Positions 11,720-23,344 of a stretch of 64,000 bases of DNA are shown here, piece by piece. Within the stretch, counting starts at the first letter, position 1; each line of letters starts with the position of its first letter. Origin of the DNA: Oscarella lobularis (taxonomy: Eukaryota; Porifera; Homoscleromorpha; Homosclerophorida; Oscarellidae). The position numbers and the translations under genes are program-made. The notes under the pieces are model-generated. The model was not told the origin of the DNA and did not search any database. It worked only from the letters and a program-made list of their open reading frames with translations. The DNA lies in the NCBI RefSeq assembly GCF_947507565.1, contig NC_089191.1, forward strand, positions 2,081,240-2,145,239, written 5' to 3'.

Positions 11720-12170
11720 ACTGAGTTTTTTCTTCAGAGACGTTTCGGTCATGATAGAATGCTGTTGAAACTACTTTGTCTAGGCTCTGGTGGCGTTTGC
11801 GAAAAGTGAGGCTCCCCAAGAGGAACACGATCAGTTTTTCTCCTGCGAAACGTAAGCTAAAGCTCGCAGACGCGAGTTTATTTTTCTATTTGTTGGTACG
11901 ATAAAGGCCTAGACGGTGCAGTCGAAGCGTCTCAGTGGATTCAGATGGCCCAAGAGTCGAACTTATCCGTTCCGCTATCGGAGCTTGTCTGTCCTCAGTC
12001 GTAAGCCTTGTCCTCATTTCCGTTTCTCTTAGAGAAGCTAAGAGTTAGGTCTTTTTACGGCCTAAAGTATGGAAGCGGTCGATGTTCACATCGAGCAAAA
12101 ATCTCGTGGTTCTAGTGACTCTGAACCCTGGAAAGGGGCCTCACATGTTTTCTCAGGTTGTGTTCTTTTA
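11720..12170 (+). repeat. Dispersed repeat R1, copy inside duplication 2
   Basis: Same landmarks as the other R1 copies (TTTCGGTCATG, GTGAGGCTCCC, CGTAAGCTAAAGCTCGC, CTCTGAACCCTGGAAAGGGGCC). Confidence 0.7.
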
Positions 12171-12735
12171 AGGGCGGGTTGGGGTTTAGGAGTGAGGGCT
12201 GAAGCGTCACATGTGCATGTAGCAGTGAGCGTAGCGGGGACGACACGCATTTGTTGTGTAGAGATGGAATATCGTACGTTTTGCATATTCTTGGCGACTG
12301 CGTGCTATAGTGACTAACGCATGTAGTGTGCACGGGTTCGCGTTCCTGCGTTCTGCGTTCAGTGTAGGGCGGCTGTCAGTAGGTAGGCCTAAGGGCGGTT
12401 AAAATAGGTTGTGGCTCTTAATTCGTGCTTAGCTGAATGCTGCCCCGCGGTTGGACGAATGAATATCTGAGATAATGTACGTTTGAATAGACGCCTATTT
12501 TAATAAGGTCAGGGAATTGCAAGACAATCCAGAGTATGGGCATATATTGTATTATTAGTTATTGGATTCAGGGATTTAGAGGTAGTCTACTGTTGCACGC
12601 AATCGTTGAATCACACGACTTCACGTGATCGAAATTTGTCCTTTGAGTCGTTGTGTTGACTTGTTTACTCGGTGTGAGACGGGATGAACCAAAACTGCTC
12701 TAGTATCTCAGCAATCATCGTGGTTATCTGTCGGA

Positions 12736-13100
12736 GTGACGCAGTTTCTGTTGTGTAGTAGGATTTTCCAACAGTGTTTCTTCTGGTCTTTTGGAACAAG
12801 GAGTCAGAGATGCCGTTTGCTGAGAGGGGCGTCCGATGCTGTTTTCATTGGCACCATAATTCATTTCTCTCTCATAGTGGTGTTTACTTTGCTCTTGCCC
12901 CGTGTGAAACGCTGGAGACGCTTCTACTGGATAATCACTGTTTTCCTCTTTCTTGTTCGGCTACCAATATCATTTTTATTTGGAAAACATGGAACACTAC
13001 CACCTCACCCGTGATGGCAATCTTTGCATTGATCCTAGGATTAGCATCCAGCGTAGGTCAGCTTGTCGACGGATGTGTGAATTACATGAAGGACAAATAG
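12736..13100 (+). pseudogene. Multi-pass membrane protein gene, 3' remnant with frameshift
   Basis: Two overlapping frames carry hydrophobic helices. One gives VFIGTIIHFSLIVVFTLLL and FYWIITVFLFLVRLPISF. The other takes over near 12975-12990 with MAIFALILGLASSVGQLV and ends NYMKDK-stop at 13100. A one-base shift around TTTTTATTTGGAAAAC would join them. This is plausibly the displaced 3' part of the membrane gene cut at 10871. A short intron instead of a frameshift cannot be excluded. Confidence 0.45.
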
Positions 13101-13377
13101 GATTACTAAAGTGTCCTATTGTTGAGATTGTTTTTAGGACTACTGCATTTGATTAGTCAATCCTTGTATCCTGTCTCCTAAATATTTATTTATGTTGCAA
13201 TAGAGAAGACGCAAGTGCATGTTTGGCTTATTAATTAATTTGTAGAGCCATTTCGGAGTAACACTTGTTAGAAACTCAACACTTTCAATTAATTAATATA
13301 CAGTAAGTCAACATTGACGATGACAACTGACAGATTAGCATAACACCCATAGTATATTGAACGTCTCTATGACAACA

Positions 13378-13825
13378 ACGAGAACACGGGCTGGGGCCCC
13401 ATTTGGGGGTTCAAATCACTTTTTGCTCGCAGCGAGCGTTGTGAACATCACGGCCACGCATAATTCCACGCATATGAAGACTAACCTTTTAGCTTATCTT
13501 TATACGACGCAGTAAACAATTCGGCTTGCGACGCACGAGTGGCCGGCTTCGAAATAGTGAAGGATAAATTCGTCTTTAAGGCGAAGGAGAACAACTGAGA
13601 TGCGTCGAATACACTGAGACCTTTAGGGTACCGTCAAACTTTACGTTACGCTTCGCAATGCGAGCGCTAGCGGGATTCTTTAGGGAGCCTCACCTTTTCG
13701 TCACAGCGCCAGCGCTTAGAGATACAGCTTTGGAAAGCCTACGCGCAAGGCCGCAAAGCGCGTGTTGGGAAATATTCAGTCAAAAAGCTTTGTTTCTTCG
13801 ACCATTACCCGGATAACGACACAAA
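13378..13825 (-). repeat. Dispersed repeat R1 copy
   Basis: Minus-orientation R1: GGGGCCCCATTTGGGGGTTC, TTTTTGCTCGCAGCGAGCG, GGATAAATTCGTC, ACGTTACGCTTCGC, GCCTCACCTTTTCG and the terminal CATTACCCGGATAACG. Confidence 0.8.
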
Positions 13826-13969
13826 GTACATTGTATGTCCACGTGGAGCGTGTGTTCGCTATACTTTTGCCCGTGCACAAAATTTTGCTGATGTAGCTTG
13901 ACTGCTTATTTTGTGTTTCTCTTCTTATGTGGTGTGTTGCGTATTTTTTTCTTATCTATGTATTAATGT

Positions 13970-14275
13970 TTATTGGCATATTGGTCCGGTGGATCCGGGA
14001 GAAACGATCTCTCTTCTTGCTGCATTTCGACGTCGGCGAAAATACGTCTGACCGGACGTAAAATTTCTGTAACCAAACACAGCGTTTTCCTCTTTGTCCA
14101 CCAAATAGTAGCCCCTGGGAAGGCTCAGAAAATAGTGATCAAGTGCATCTCGCCCCCGGATGTTAACGATTTGGTTCTTTTCATCTTCATCGTCTTCTAT
14201 AATGGCAAAACTTTTCTCGTCCCACGCGCAGATCATTGCCAAGATCCAGGCCAACAGTAAGATTTCGAATATCAT
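13970..14275 (-). CDS. Small secreted or membrane-anchored protein, unknown (101 aa)
   Basis: ATG at 14275 is chosen because it opens a signal-like hydrophobic stretch (MIFEILLLAWILAMICAW); an in-frame ATG 19 codons upstream would bury it. The rest is about 80 charged residues with an acidic patch (EDDEDEKN), a RRRRNAARR stretch and no domain that I recognise. It is a single exon. It stands alone between an R1 copy and SMYD debris, so confidence is moderate. Confidence 0.4.
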   Translation of the reverse strand: MIFEILLLAWILAMICAWDEKSFAIIEDDEDEKNQIVNIRGRDALDHYFLSLPRGYYLVDKEENAVFGYRNFTSGQTYFRRRRNAARREIVSPGSTGPICQ

Positions 14276-14699
14276 GAAGTTCTTCCTTGGGTGATCAGAA
14301 AAAAAACTTGCCACGAGAAGAAAGCACTCCACAATCTGAACTACGACACCTACGCACCAAGCGTTTATCTAAAAAGCCTCTTCAATCTACTGTTTTGATC
14401 ATAGTGCTCCTCACCTTAGGTAGAATCGAGAAAGAGGGATAGATCGAGGGCTGGATACGGATACTGAATCGCGTTATATCGCGAGATGGAATCGAGTTAA
14501 TATTTATGATTTAACGTCATCCAAAGCGTGCGCTACGTGTATCGACGTGTCGTTGCCATGCATCAGGGCCATGCATCGTCCGACGCATCACATGTACCGA
14601 TTCCGAATCCTAATCTTGCCGCAAAAGTAGCAGCTGAGAAGTCGATTTCTTTTCTATCGCCGCGTTCGGCCCTTCTTCCGTGTGTCACGTGAAGGGTCA

Positions 14700-15033
14700 G
14701 GTCACCTGACTATGTCATTTATTGCTTAGTGGAAAGGCCCGGACACTACGGGAAGTTACTCCTCAACTAAAATGGCGTCTCGAGAACTCGTGAGAGAGGT
14801 TGTGATCGGAAAAGGCTTCGTAGCAGCAAGTCCAATAGATCGAGGGGTCATTTTCGTGGAAGAAAAGCCTTTCGCGTTCGCCGTGCGCGATGGAATTGTC
14901 GAGAAAGTGTGCCACGAATGCTTAGTCAGGTAAAATGCAGCGAAGAGACGTTCGCCTCGTTTCCTTATTTGTTTTAGGATCGCAAAAATTGTATTGCTGC
15001 TCGAGTTGGGAATTTGCGCGGAAACAGTGCCAG
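14700..15033 (+). pseudogene. SMYD-type gene, truncated copy (promoter plus exons 1-2)
   Basis: Exon 1 (14772-14929) and the preceding CCCGGACACTACGGGAAGTTA block match the start of the intact gene at 34129. Exon 1 ends CTTAGTCAG|GTAAAA as in the parent. Exon 2 (14978-15033) has lost nine bases and one MYND cysteine (TGC to TGG), and its start no longer keeps the parental phase. No SET exons follow; the sequence passes directly into the EGF/GCC2 duplication at about 15115. It is an incomplete, non-functional copy. Confidence 0.8.
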
Positions 15034-15700
15034 GTGACCGCGCTCTTCTTCACTCCCCGCCCCCATAGTAGCCAGATAAAAGTACAGTCGCTTTGTCTTA
15101 TGTCAGTATAGTTACCTGTCTGTAAAAGAGAGCGTTCTCTCGACTCACCGCAACTTTTGCTTACTTTTCCAGAAATAGCCTGGCGTTGGTTTCTTCTTTA
15201 AACATCCTAATAGCGTTATGTTTTGAGGACGGCCTTCTCCAAATATCGGTTTTATCGTGCTTCATTGAGAAGCTATTCGCTGGAGGAACCTCTGGTTGAA
15301 GTCCTCTCTGTCTTCTCATTTCAGATTTCCGGCACGAAGCCTTTTGGCTAGGAGTACTACCAAAAAGGCTTCATCATAAACAGAATTCCAGGGCGGGCTA
15401 GCGCACCTGCAATCACAACCAGAGGAAGCTTGAGTAAGGTTTCCAATATTGGTTACAAATAAACAGATTTCATTTCAGGGCTGGCTAGCGCACCTGCAAT
15501 CGTTTCCAGAAGATCCTTGCGTGAGGTCGCCAGTATTGGTTTAATTAACAGAAGGGACCCACATGCAATCTCTTCCAGGAAGACAACCGGTTCTCGTAAT
15601 AATATTTCTGCAAAAGAGAGTCAGATCGCTCTGACTTAGACGCGCCCCTATTGTACTTAAACGGGTCTCGTCGGTCACTTATCTCAGTTTCTTCGGCGAA

Positions 15701-17019
15701 ATGAGGGTCTCCATCGTTGTTTCCATATTGTTCGTGACCGCCCTGTGCTCGGTCGAAGAAAATCTCTACGGCGACGCGCCGATCGGCAATTTGACTCAAG
15801 CCCTTCAGAGAGAGAAACGCTTCTTTGGACTTTTCGGAATCGGTGCCGCCCTGATAGGAGCCAAGATTGTCGCCTGCCGTAAGAACGATCACTTTTGTAG
15901 TAATAACTTAGTCTGGGGGCCAAACCTCTTCGCTTGCGAAGGAAGAGGGTCTGGTCACCTGCGCACACTCAGTCTGTACCGCCGCACTGTACAGTGCGGC
16001 CCAATCAGCGCGCTTGAATTCATTGAATCGGGACGTCTTTGTTTGTCTTTGGTCTGGCCTCAGACTAATTTAATATAGAATAACTCAATGAATTCAAGCG
16101 CGCTGATTGGGCCGCACTGTACAGTGCGGCGGTACAGACTGAGTGTGCGCAGGTGACCAGACCCTCTTCCTGCCCGAGCGAAGAGGTCTGGCCCCGAGAC
16201 TAGTAATAACTTAATGAAGCGCTTTGTCCAGTGTTCCTGTGCAATAAGGGTGAAAAGGGCGGCGGCGGCGAAGGCGGCGGGCCGATGTGCTATCGCGGAT
16301 GCAGCCACGGAGGATCCTGCATCGGGCCTAACCAGTGCCGATGCGTTAGCAGATGGTCGGGCCTAGCGTGCGCAACGTCTGCTACACCGACGCGCGCTAA
16401 TCCGTGCGTAAACGGCCGCTGCGTCAAACCGAATACGTGCCTCTGCGACGTTGGATACAAGGGCGATACGTGCGCGGATCCCGTCTGCGTGCCCAATTGC
16501 GACCGCGGTAGGTGCTCTTCTCCCGGTGTGTGCGAGTGTGAGGAGAACTTCAGCGGGCGTCGGTGCCAAACGTCGACCTGTAATAGCGACGTTCCTGCGC
16601 CAGATCATGGCACGACGGTCTGTGCGCGTTTTACTACGATCGCCTTTTGTCAATGCCCTCTCGCTTGCCAAAGCGGTTTCGGAGTAGCTGCAGAAGTGCA
16701 AATAACCCGGTAAGAGTGTACAGTCAACGGTACCTGGGACCCCCCACCGAATGTGTACAGATGCGAGAAAGACGAACCAATTGTGCTGGGTTTGTCTGAC
16801 CTCAGAACAACCGATCCTGAAATTGACGTTCCATGCAGCGAGCTCACCGACGAGCAAAAGACCGAGCTTGCAAGCATAATTCGCGATCGAGTGTTCAATG
16901 ATGCAAAAGGAGACGGTTTTGACGTCCAACTTGAAGACTTTGAAGTCACTATTAATTGGCCAGCTCCATGCAAGCGACGTTTCGCACAGGCTACCGAGGT
17001 ACTGGTAAAAGTCAACTGA
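15701..17019 (+). pseudogene. EGF / CCP / GCC2 gene, pseudogene
   Basis: Exon 1 (ATG 15701) keeps the signal peptide and REKR-FFG site. Its intron has swollen to about 340 nt by insertion of a foldback element. Exon 2 starts at about 16232 with the Gly-rich linker and three EGF modules. It then carries an in-frame TAA at about 16711-16713, where the parent has TAC, and a second stop at 17017-17019, where the parent has TGC. Between the stops the frame is otherwise open and alignable. The GCC2/GCC3 half is absent. A short truncated secreted product is possible but unproven. Confidence 0.85.
15911..16200. mobile_element. 290-bp foldback (long-inverted-repeat) element with a 13-bp target duplication
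   Basis: The arms, 15911 to about 16026 and about 16085 to 16200, are near-perfect inverted complements of about 115 bp around a loop of about 58 bp. The ends are GTCTGGGGGCC and GGCCCCGAGAC. The element is flanked by a perfect direct repeat TAGTAATAACTTA (15898-15910 and 16201-16213), present once in the uninterrupted design. It has no coding capacity, so it must be non-autonomous. It sits inside the intron of the EGF/GCC2 pseudogene. Confidence 0.9.
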
Positions 17020-17040
17020 AACGCTCTAAATTGCAGAAAT

Positions 17041-17478
17041 ATTACTATAAATTGCACATTTCGGCACTATATCATGTCTAGAAAGCTACTGCAGGCGCCT
17101 CCGCGACTGTTGACGTATGTGACACTAAATTCCTTTCAAGCACTGCCTTACAAGGTGAAAGTGTCGCGAAAAATCAAGTCGAACTGGATATACTGTACTT
17201 TTTAGGAAACCAAGCAACTGTGTGTGTTATGGCTATTCTCAAGCGTGCAGCGATCAATCGAGTGCAGAGACTTTTACCTCACAGATTGGTACAACAGTGT
17301 AACGATTTCTGTTTTTTAAAGCGTCTTCTTTTAGGATAGTGACGTCATCGGAACTGGTGCTCCTCGGAAGATTTACATGTTCACTACTTCAGCGCTAAGT
17401 GATTTTTTCAAAAACGATTTTTAAATTAATTTTCCATTTTAATGACTTCTCTCACCAGTTACGGCTAGACCACCAACT
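17041..17478. other. Junction region upstream of the RTK
   Basis: No domain signal. It may contain the promoter and a first exon of the RTK, because the RTK frame at 17479 has no in-frame ATG. No exon can be assigned with confidence. Confidence 0.3.
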
Positions 17479-20400
17479 TTGACTCCTGGGATCTGCGTCT
17501 TTTTTGTCTTTCTTGTCTTTCTTCTTATTCTTGTCGCTGCGTATGTTCGTCGCATAAGGCATTGCTTTTCAGAGAGAGAAATCGCCTGTTCTTCTTCAAC
17601 AATAAACAAAATTCGCCGGTTCGTCGTACCTACTAAATATCACCACTATCTTGCCGTCGTCGCTTTTGTACTTGCCAACATCACACCGAAACTCGTTTCG
17701 GCTCAGGATACATGTTATGAAGGTACGGTACGCGATCAACTGGCGATTTTTTACTCTTTCATCAGACGGCATGTCTATTTCCCCTATTACTTTTGAACTC
17801 CAAAAAATGTACTTTGCAATGTTTTTTTTTTCTTCAGATTGCGGCGGATTCCCTTGGCAATGTACTTCGTCATACTGTCATGCTTTTTCTTTTCATCTGC
17901 CTAGAAATTTTTTTCCTTCCAATTGGTCTAAAGCTGTGGAAAATTGCTCTCACGTAGGGGGAGCACTTGCCTCTTTCCATGATAAAGAAGAAGAAAGTGC
18001 TTTCCCTTTCTCAGGGGGAGAATATTTTTTCGGTCTGGAACGAAGACCTACTGCGGCAACAGGTGTTTACAGCTATCGATGGTCAGACGGTTCGTTCTTA
18101 ACGTATGCTCAATGGAATCAGTTAAGCAGTTTCAACGAAGAAAAGTCATGTGGGAAGCTCGTGTATAATACTGATTTAACAATTCATTGGCGCCCTGAAT
18201 CCTGTTCGTCTCAACACGCTTTTATTTGCAAGAAGCCCAAAAGTGATACGCGCTCTTTCTCGCTTTGCTTATAACTGCTCATTTTTTTCTTAATAGATAC
18301 TCGTCTAATTGACGGTGACGTTCGACTTGTCGGCAGTGTTTTACCCTCACGTGGACATCTCGAATTATTTCAGGATGGGTTTTGGAGACGCGTCTGCGTA
18401 AGTGAAGTCATTAACAGTGCCATTCAAATGGCAACTGCTGCGTGTCATCAATTGGGTTACAGTGGTCTGTTGGAAGCTAGTTCCCGGGTTGAAAAAAGCG
18501 ACTATGCTTCTCTTGACATTAAATGTACGTCAAACGACGAGTTTGTTCGCAGTTGTGATCGACGCAATGCGACATGCAATGAGCACGTATTTGTTTCTTG
18601 TCGGACAACTAGCGTCTACCCTTTTGACTTTCGTCTTGTGAACAGTTCAGTTTCCACCCGAGGTTTACTTGAAATTCTTCTAGGAGAAGAGTGGAAAGCG
18701 GCTTGCTTCATTTATTTTGATGAACGAACCCCTAATCTTGTATCTAACGCCTATTGTAGGCATTTGGGATTTAGCGAAGGGACAGGTGCTAATCAATCCT
18801 TGGCTGGGCGTTCGAGCTGTTTGCAAGTTCATTGTTTTGCTCCATGCAGATCATTTCAGGACATCAGATCTCTCTCTTTGGAAACGGACATGAAATTGTA
18901 TTTTGGCATTGAGGTGACGTGCCGAAACTCAGACTGGAACACACGATTATTCAATGGTTTCGGTGAAGCAAAGCAGAGCGAGGGAAGAGTCGAAGTTCAT
19001 ATCAACGAAACGTGGCGCGTCATATGCGACAGCAAGTGGAACTTGAATGATTCCGTTATTGTCTGCCGCCAGTTAGGCTACGGACAACCTATCTCATCAA
19101 AGCGAACATTTCCAGCAACTAGAAACGACGTACTGATATACACGAATGGTAGACGTTGCAAGGGAAACGAAGCAGCGTTGTACGATTGCGATCTACAAAT
19201 AGAACAGCCCTATGAATCCTGCCAGGAAGCCGTCGTTCTCTGTGAAGAGAGAAAATGTAGAGCAAGTGCAAATCTATGCACCGTTTCTAATTTAAACGAC
19301 TTTTTAGATTGTCCTCGTGGCTGGTTTCTCTACGCTGGCTATTGCTATACTCTTTCATACCAACCTTTTGCGTTTGACGACCATTATTGGGATTATTATG
19401 AAGAATTATGCTTTCTTAACCGAGTCAGCATTAGCAGTTCTCACGAACATGCTTTTGTTCTGACTCTCCTTGCCGACTTTGAGTCAGAAGGCAGACGCGT
19501 TGATAATGACGTGTGGCTTGGTTTACAGCGAAAAGGAGAGAATCAGTTCAAGTGGGTCAATCAAGACTCCTTAAGGTGCAGCGCGATGAAACAGCTTTCA
19601 CGAAAGAAAAATAATTGAATACGCTGTTGCGTGCAGCTACGTCATGTGGGCAAGAGGAGAACCAAGCGCTGATCCTTCTCGTACGTGCGTTGCTATGAAC
19701 TCTCGCACTGGCTCTTGGTTGACGGCTGATTGCCTAAGCCAAAAACAAATGTTATGCAAAGTAGCTCTTGGTATGAGACATTCTCAGCACTAGTTTCCTC
19801 TTGACAGATTTGTTTTCTAGTCGATTTTGACAATGATTTGCGTGAAACAGACGAACCTGATTCTAATAATCGTTGCTTAAAAGACGAAATCTACTTCAAG
19901 GAAGCCTGCTATTATTTGTCTAAAGAAGAAGATGAGGCCGTTTCGCATGATTTCGCACATTACAATAAATGTCAAGAGCGCGATTCTCATTTAGCCTCAT
20001 TTAGCAGCATAAGTGAACATTTCCTTGTTGCAAGAGAATCTTCTCCCTTTAGTGGATCAGCGTATTGGATTGGCTTGATTTACAATGATACTTCAAGAGC
20101 CTTTACGTGGCTTCATGGCTTACCAGCCACTTTCACAATGTGGGCGAAATATGAGCCGGCGCATGAGAATGGCATGTGCGTTACGTTCGGATTTGACGGA
20201 GTTAACTTTGGTTGGGCTACTGCAAAATGTTCGACCAAGGCTGGATATGTCTGTAAAAGTAAGCCGAATACAGCGAGACGCCCAGTATCTAACATAGAAT
20301 TATTAGGAAGTTTAGAAGCTAAATGTGTACCTGTAACGGTGCCTTCTCAGATTTCTGTGGGCAGTTAGTGTTTCAAAAGCTCTTGTTTTCCCAACTTATA

Positions 20401-23218
20401 TTAATTTTTAGATGTCCACATGTGTTCTAGTGGTTGGACGAAGCTTGGCATGCAGTCGTGCACTAAACGACTTGACACTTTGATGACGTGGCACGAGTCG
20501 TTGGCCGAGTGCGAGAACTTGAGCGATGGAAAGGGCTCTCTTGCCAGTATTAACTCTCTCAAAGAAATGGATAGTCTTTTGGCCTTGCTTGATGGAAAGG
20601 AGACGTGGATTGGACTTAACGACATTGACAATGAAGGCATCTACAATTGGACCGATGGCTCTCCCGTAGTCTACGTCAACTGGAGCTCATCTGAACGTGA
20701 GAAGAGTTTTCAACTGCGGGAAGCGCACGATTGTGTAGCTGCAACAAAAAGCTTTTGGCATTCGAGATCTTGTTCTGAAAGAAAGAAAAGCGTGTGTCTT
20801 ACACCAGCTTCTGATGGTATAGATCAGCGTTATGTTCAGAGTGTATACTGGACTTTGTCGCCTTTGTGTGTAGATTTTGATGAGTGTTTTAGCAAAACCG
20901 ATAACTGTCACGTAAACGCAACTTGCAAGAATACGCTTTCCTCCTACAAATGCACATGCAAAACTGGATTTATAGGAAACGGAACTACGTGCGAAGGTAC
21001 ATCATATCAGAAGGAGAGCTTGCGAATCGAAGTAAAACTATTGGGGTTTTAGATGAAAATGAGTGTCTTTTATTTCCCTGTCGCAAGCAGGCAAGTTGCA
21101 TCAATAACAACGGATCGTTTGAATGCATTTGCAAAGATGGGTTTACGGGCAATGGAAGTTACTGTGAAGGCAATGATAGACAAGGTAAAGTACATACACG
21201 TTAATCAATGCATACATGGCAACATCACTTCATTTTCTTTCGATCATAGACGAGTTCTCGCTCGTTTGACTTCATGGACTCTTGTTTATAAACAATATAA
21301 TTTGCTCTTCTTGTTCTGCAGGCTTATCGACTTCACAATTGACAACCGTCGTGTCTGTCATTTGCTTCTTTGTTTTCTTTATCCTCCTCCTCGCTGTATT
21401 TTTCTTTGTTCGCCGTAGGAGAAATCGTTTCGAGGAGACAACCATCGACGATTGGGATGTTAATCTTGGAGATTTGACGCTGCTGGAAAGGATTGGCGAA
21501 GGCTTTTTTGGTGTGGTAGTCAAAGCAGTTCTTTATCGCAATCCGTCAAACCGACTAAATATGCAATGCGGAGTCAGACGTCAGTCCGGCGATAATGAAT
21601 ATAAGTCAGTTGTGGCTTGTAAAATGCTAAAAGGTGCCAAGGTCTTCCGCGGCTATATACTCGCGTTATACAGTAGTTCTTTTCCTGAACAACAAGCTTG
21701 TCCTTTCTTTACTTTTGTTGTACTTAAACCATTATACTTTAGAGACGTATGTGCAGGCGGACGCGGTTGACTTCGTGGAAGAAATTAAGCTTATGAAACG
21801 CATTGGACAACATCCGCACATTGTTAGCATGCTCGCATGCGTAACGAAATGCCAGCCGTTATGCCTGATTGTCGAGTACTGCTGTTGTGGCGATTTACTG
21901 AACTATCTCCGAAAAGGAAGACCAAACGTATATTGCTGAATCAAATTAGTTTTTCCCTTTTTTAATTATTTTGTTAGTCATCAAATCGAGTTGCCTCTGA
22001 AGAAAATGGCAGCCTAGAGGAGATTTGCGAGGGATCAACTAAACGAAACTCTGAAGAGACTAAACTTTGCGAGGCAGTTGTTTTCACAATTCCATTTCAT
22101 GCTAATTATGAATTTTTCGTTGTTAGGGAAGCGTGCCGTCGGTGTCAAACGACTATGGCGAAATAACGCTGTTCAAACATGAGGATGACGAGAGTAATGA
22201 AAAGAAGAGTGAGACAGATTGTCAGGCTTGCGATGATGGCCAGGACACGAAGAAGGAGGAAAATGTTGTCGAGGATGAAAACAGTGAAAAAGCGAAAAAC
22301 GAAGTAATTGAATTGACGGCTAGCAATCTCTTGTCGTTTGCTTGGCAAATTGCGTCAGGAATGGTGTGAACCAGCTCTCGCGGTTAATGTTGCTGAAAAA
22401 TAAATCATTTAGGAATACTTGGCCGGAAAAGGTCTTGTTCATCGCGACTTGGCCTGTCGGAACGTGCTCGTGTGCGAAAACAATCTCGTCAAAGTTTCCG
22501 ACTTCGGACTTACGAGAGCTGTCTACGAGGATGGCGCATACAGCCAGAAGACTACCAGGCGTTTGCCGTTCCGATGGATGTCCATTGAAGCTATTTTACA
22601 CCGTCTTTTTACCGAGAAAAGCGACGTGTACGTATGAATTTTTTCTACGAAGACTGTAATTGAGCTTTATATTCTAAGGTGGTCATTTGGAGTTGTTCTG
22701 TGGGAGATATTCACTTTTGGTAAGTCTGCATGCTACTTTGTTCACTATTTCTTTACCTTTTACGCTACAGGCTGTTTTCCCTATCCTTGCATGTCAAGCA
22801 AAGATATTCTGTCGCTTTTGCGCAGGGGTAACCGGCTAGACTGTCCAGAGAACTGTTCCCGAGAAATGTAAGTCAAAGCTCTCTAATCTATAGCCATCCT
22901 ACGTATAATAAAATAAGGTACGATTTGATGTCTGAGTGCTGGAATGCTGAACCGGAAAAGCGCCCGTTATTCGAACAACTTTCTCAGCTTTTGGGAGATA
23001 TTGTCGAAGGAGAAAGCCCGAACAAATACCTCAATTTTGATATCACGTTTGTGAATCCTTTGTGGGACCTGAAGTCAACAACGGGATCTGGACAGCCAGG
23101 AACGGCGTCGTCTGAAAGCGTTGGCGAGAGTATTGAAATCGATTCATCTCCGATCAGGGAAGCGCTGAGTGACGGGTTCGATGTCAGGTATGTAATAGAA
23201 AATGAAAGTGCTGTATAA
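17479..23218 (+). CDS. Receptor tyrosine kinase with C-type lectin, SRCR and EGF ectodomain
   Basis: Seventeen exons join with matching phases at every junction: ?-17722, 17838-18242, 18297-19256, 19308-19575, 19637-19770, 19821-20258, 20412-20816, 20874-20996, 21053-21184, 21322-21633, 21743-21927, 21978-22076, 22127-22363, 22413-22627, 22679-22719, 22771-22867, 22918-23218. The result is at least 1450 residues. Module order: signal-like segment ending KLVSA/QDTC, CTLD, three SRCR (CRQLGYGQP in the third), three more CTLD, two EGF (GFTGNGSYCEG), TM (about 21340-21410), acidic-insert tyrosine kinase. Catalytic features are intact: GEGFFGVV loop, VACK lysine, HRDLACRN, DFG and PFRWM. The lectin modules lack EPN/QPD motifs, so classical calcium-sugar binding is doubtful. 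The start is uncertain because the first exon lacks an in-frame ATG. Ligand unknown; likely a cell-surface recognition receptor. Confidence 0.9.
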
Positions 23219-23344
23219 ATGCGCTTATTGACTCGACTATTCGTGAGACTGGTTTTCGTGTTGTTTGCGTTGTTTACGTTGTCTGTGTGCGGTTTGTTTG
23301 TTGTTGCGTCTGGAGTTTGATGACGACATTCCTTTCCTTTGCAT

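Larger units (their letters stand above)
10871..12170 (+). repeat. Segmental duplication, copy 2 (about 1.3 kb)
   Basis: This is the second copy of 737-2035, same orientation, offset 10134 bp at the left end. Its left border interrupts a membrane-protein reading frame, which suggests that this copy is the insertion and copy 1 is closer to the source, or that both derive from a third locus. It contains an R1 copy at about 11720-12170. Confidence 0.85.
15115..17040 (+). repeat. Dispersed duplication, degraded copy (EGF/GCC2 promoter and 5' half)
   Basis: This is the counterpart of 5926-7640. Similarity fades after about 17040, so the GCC2/GCC3 half was never copied or has been lost. Confidence 0.8.

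Noticed and set aside
13395-13415. GGGGGTTCAAATC resembling a tRNA B box
   Set aside because: It lies within an R1 repeat; no A box, acceptor stem or cloverleaf can be drawn around it.
18297-19618. Treating the long uninterrupted frame through 19257-19307 as a single exon
   Set aside because: The segment matches an intron (T|GTAGAG ... TTTTTAG|AT) at the same place as in the minus-strand paralogue, and splicing preserves phase.
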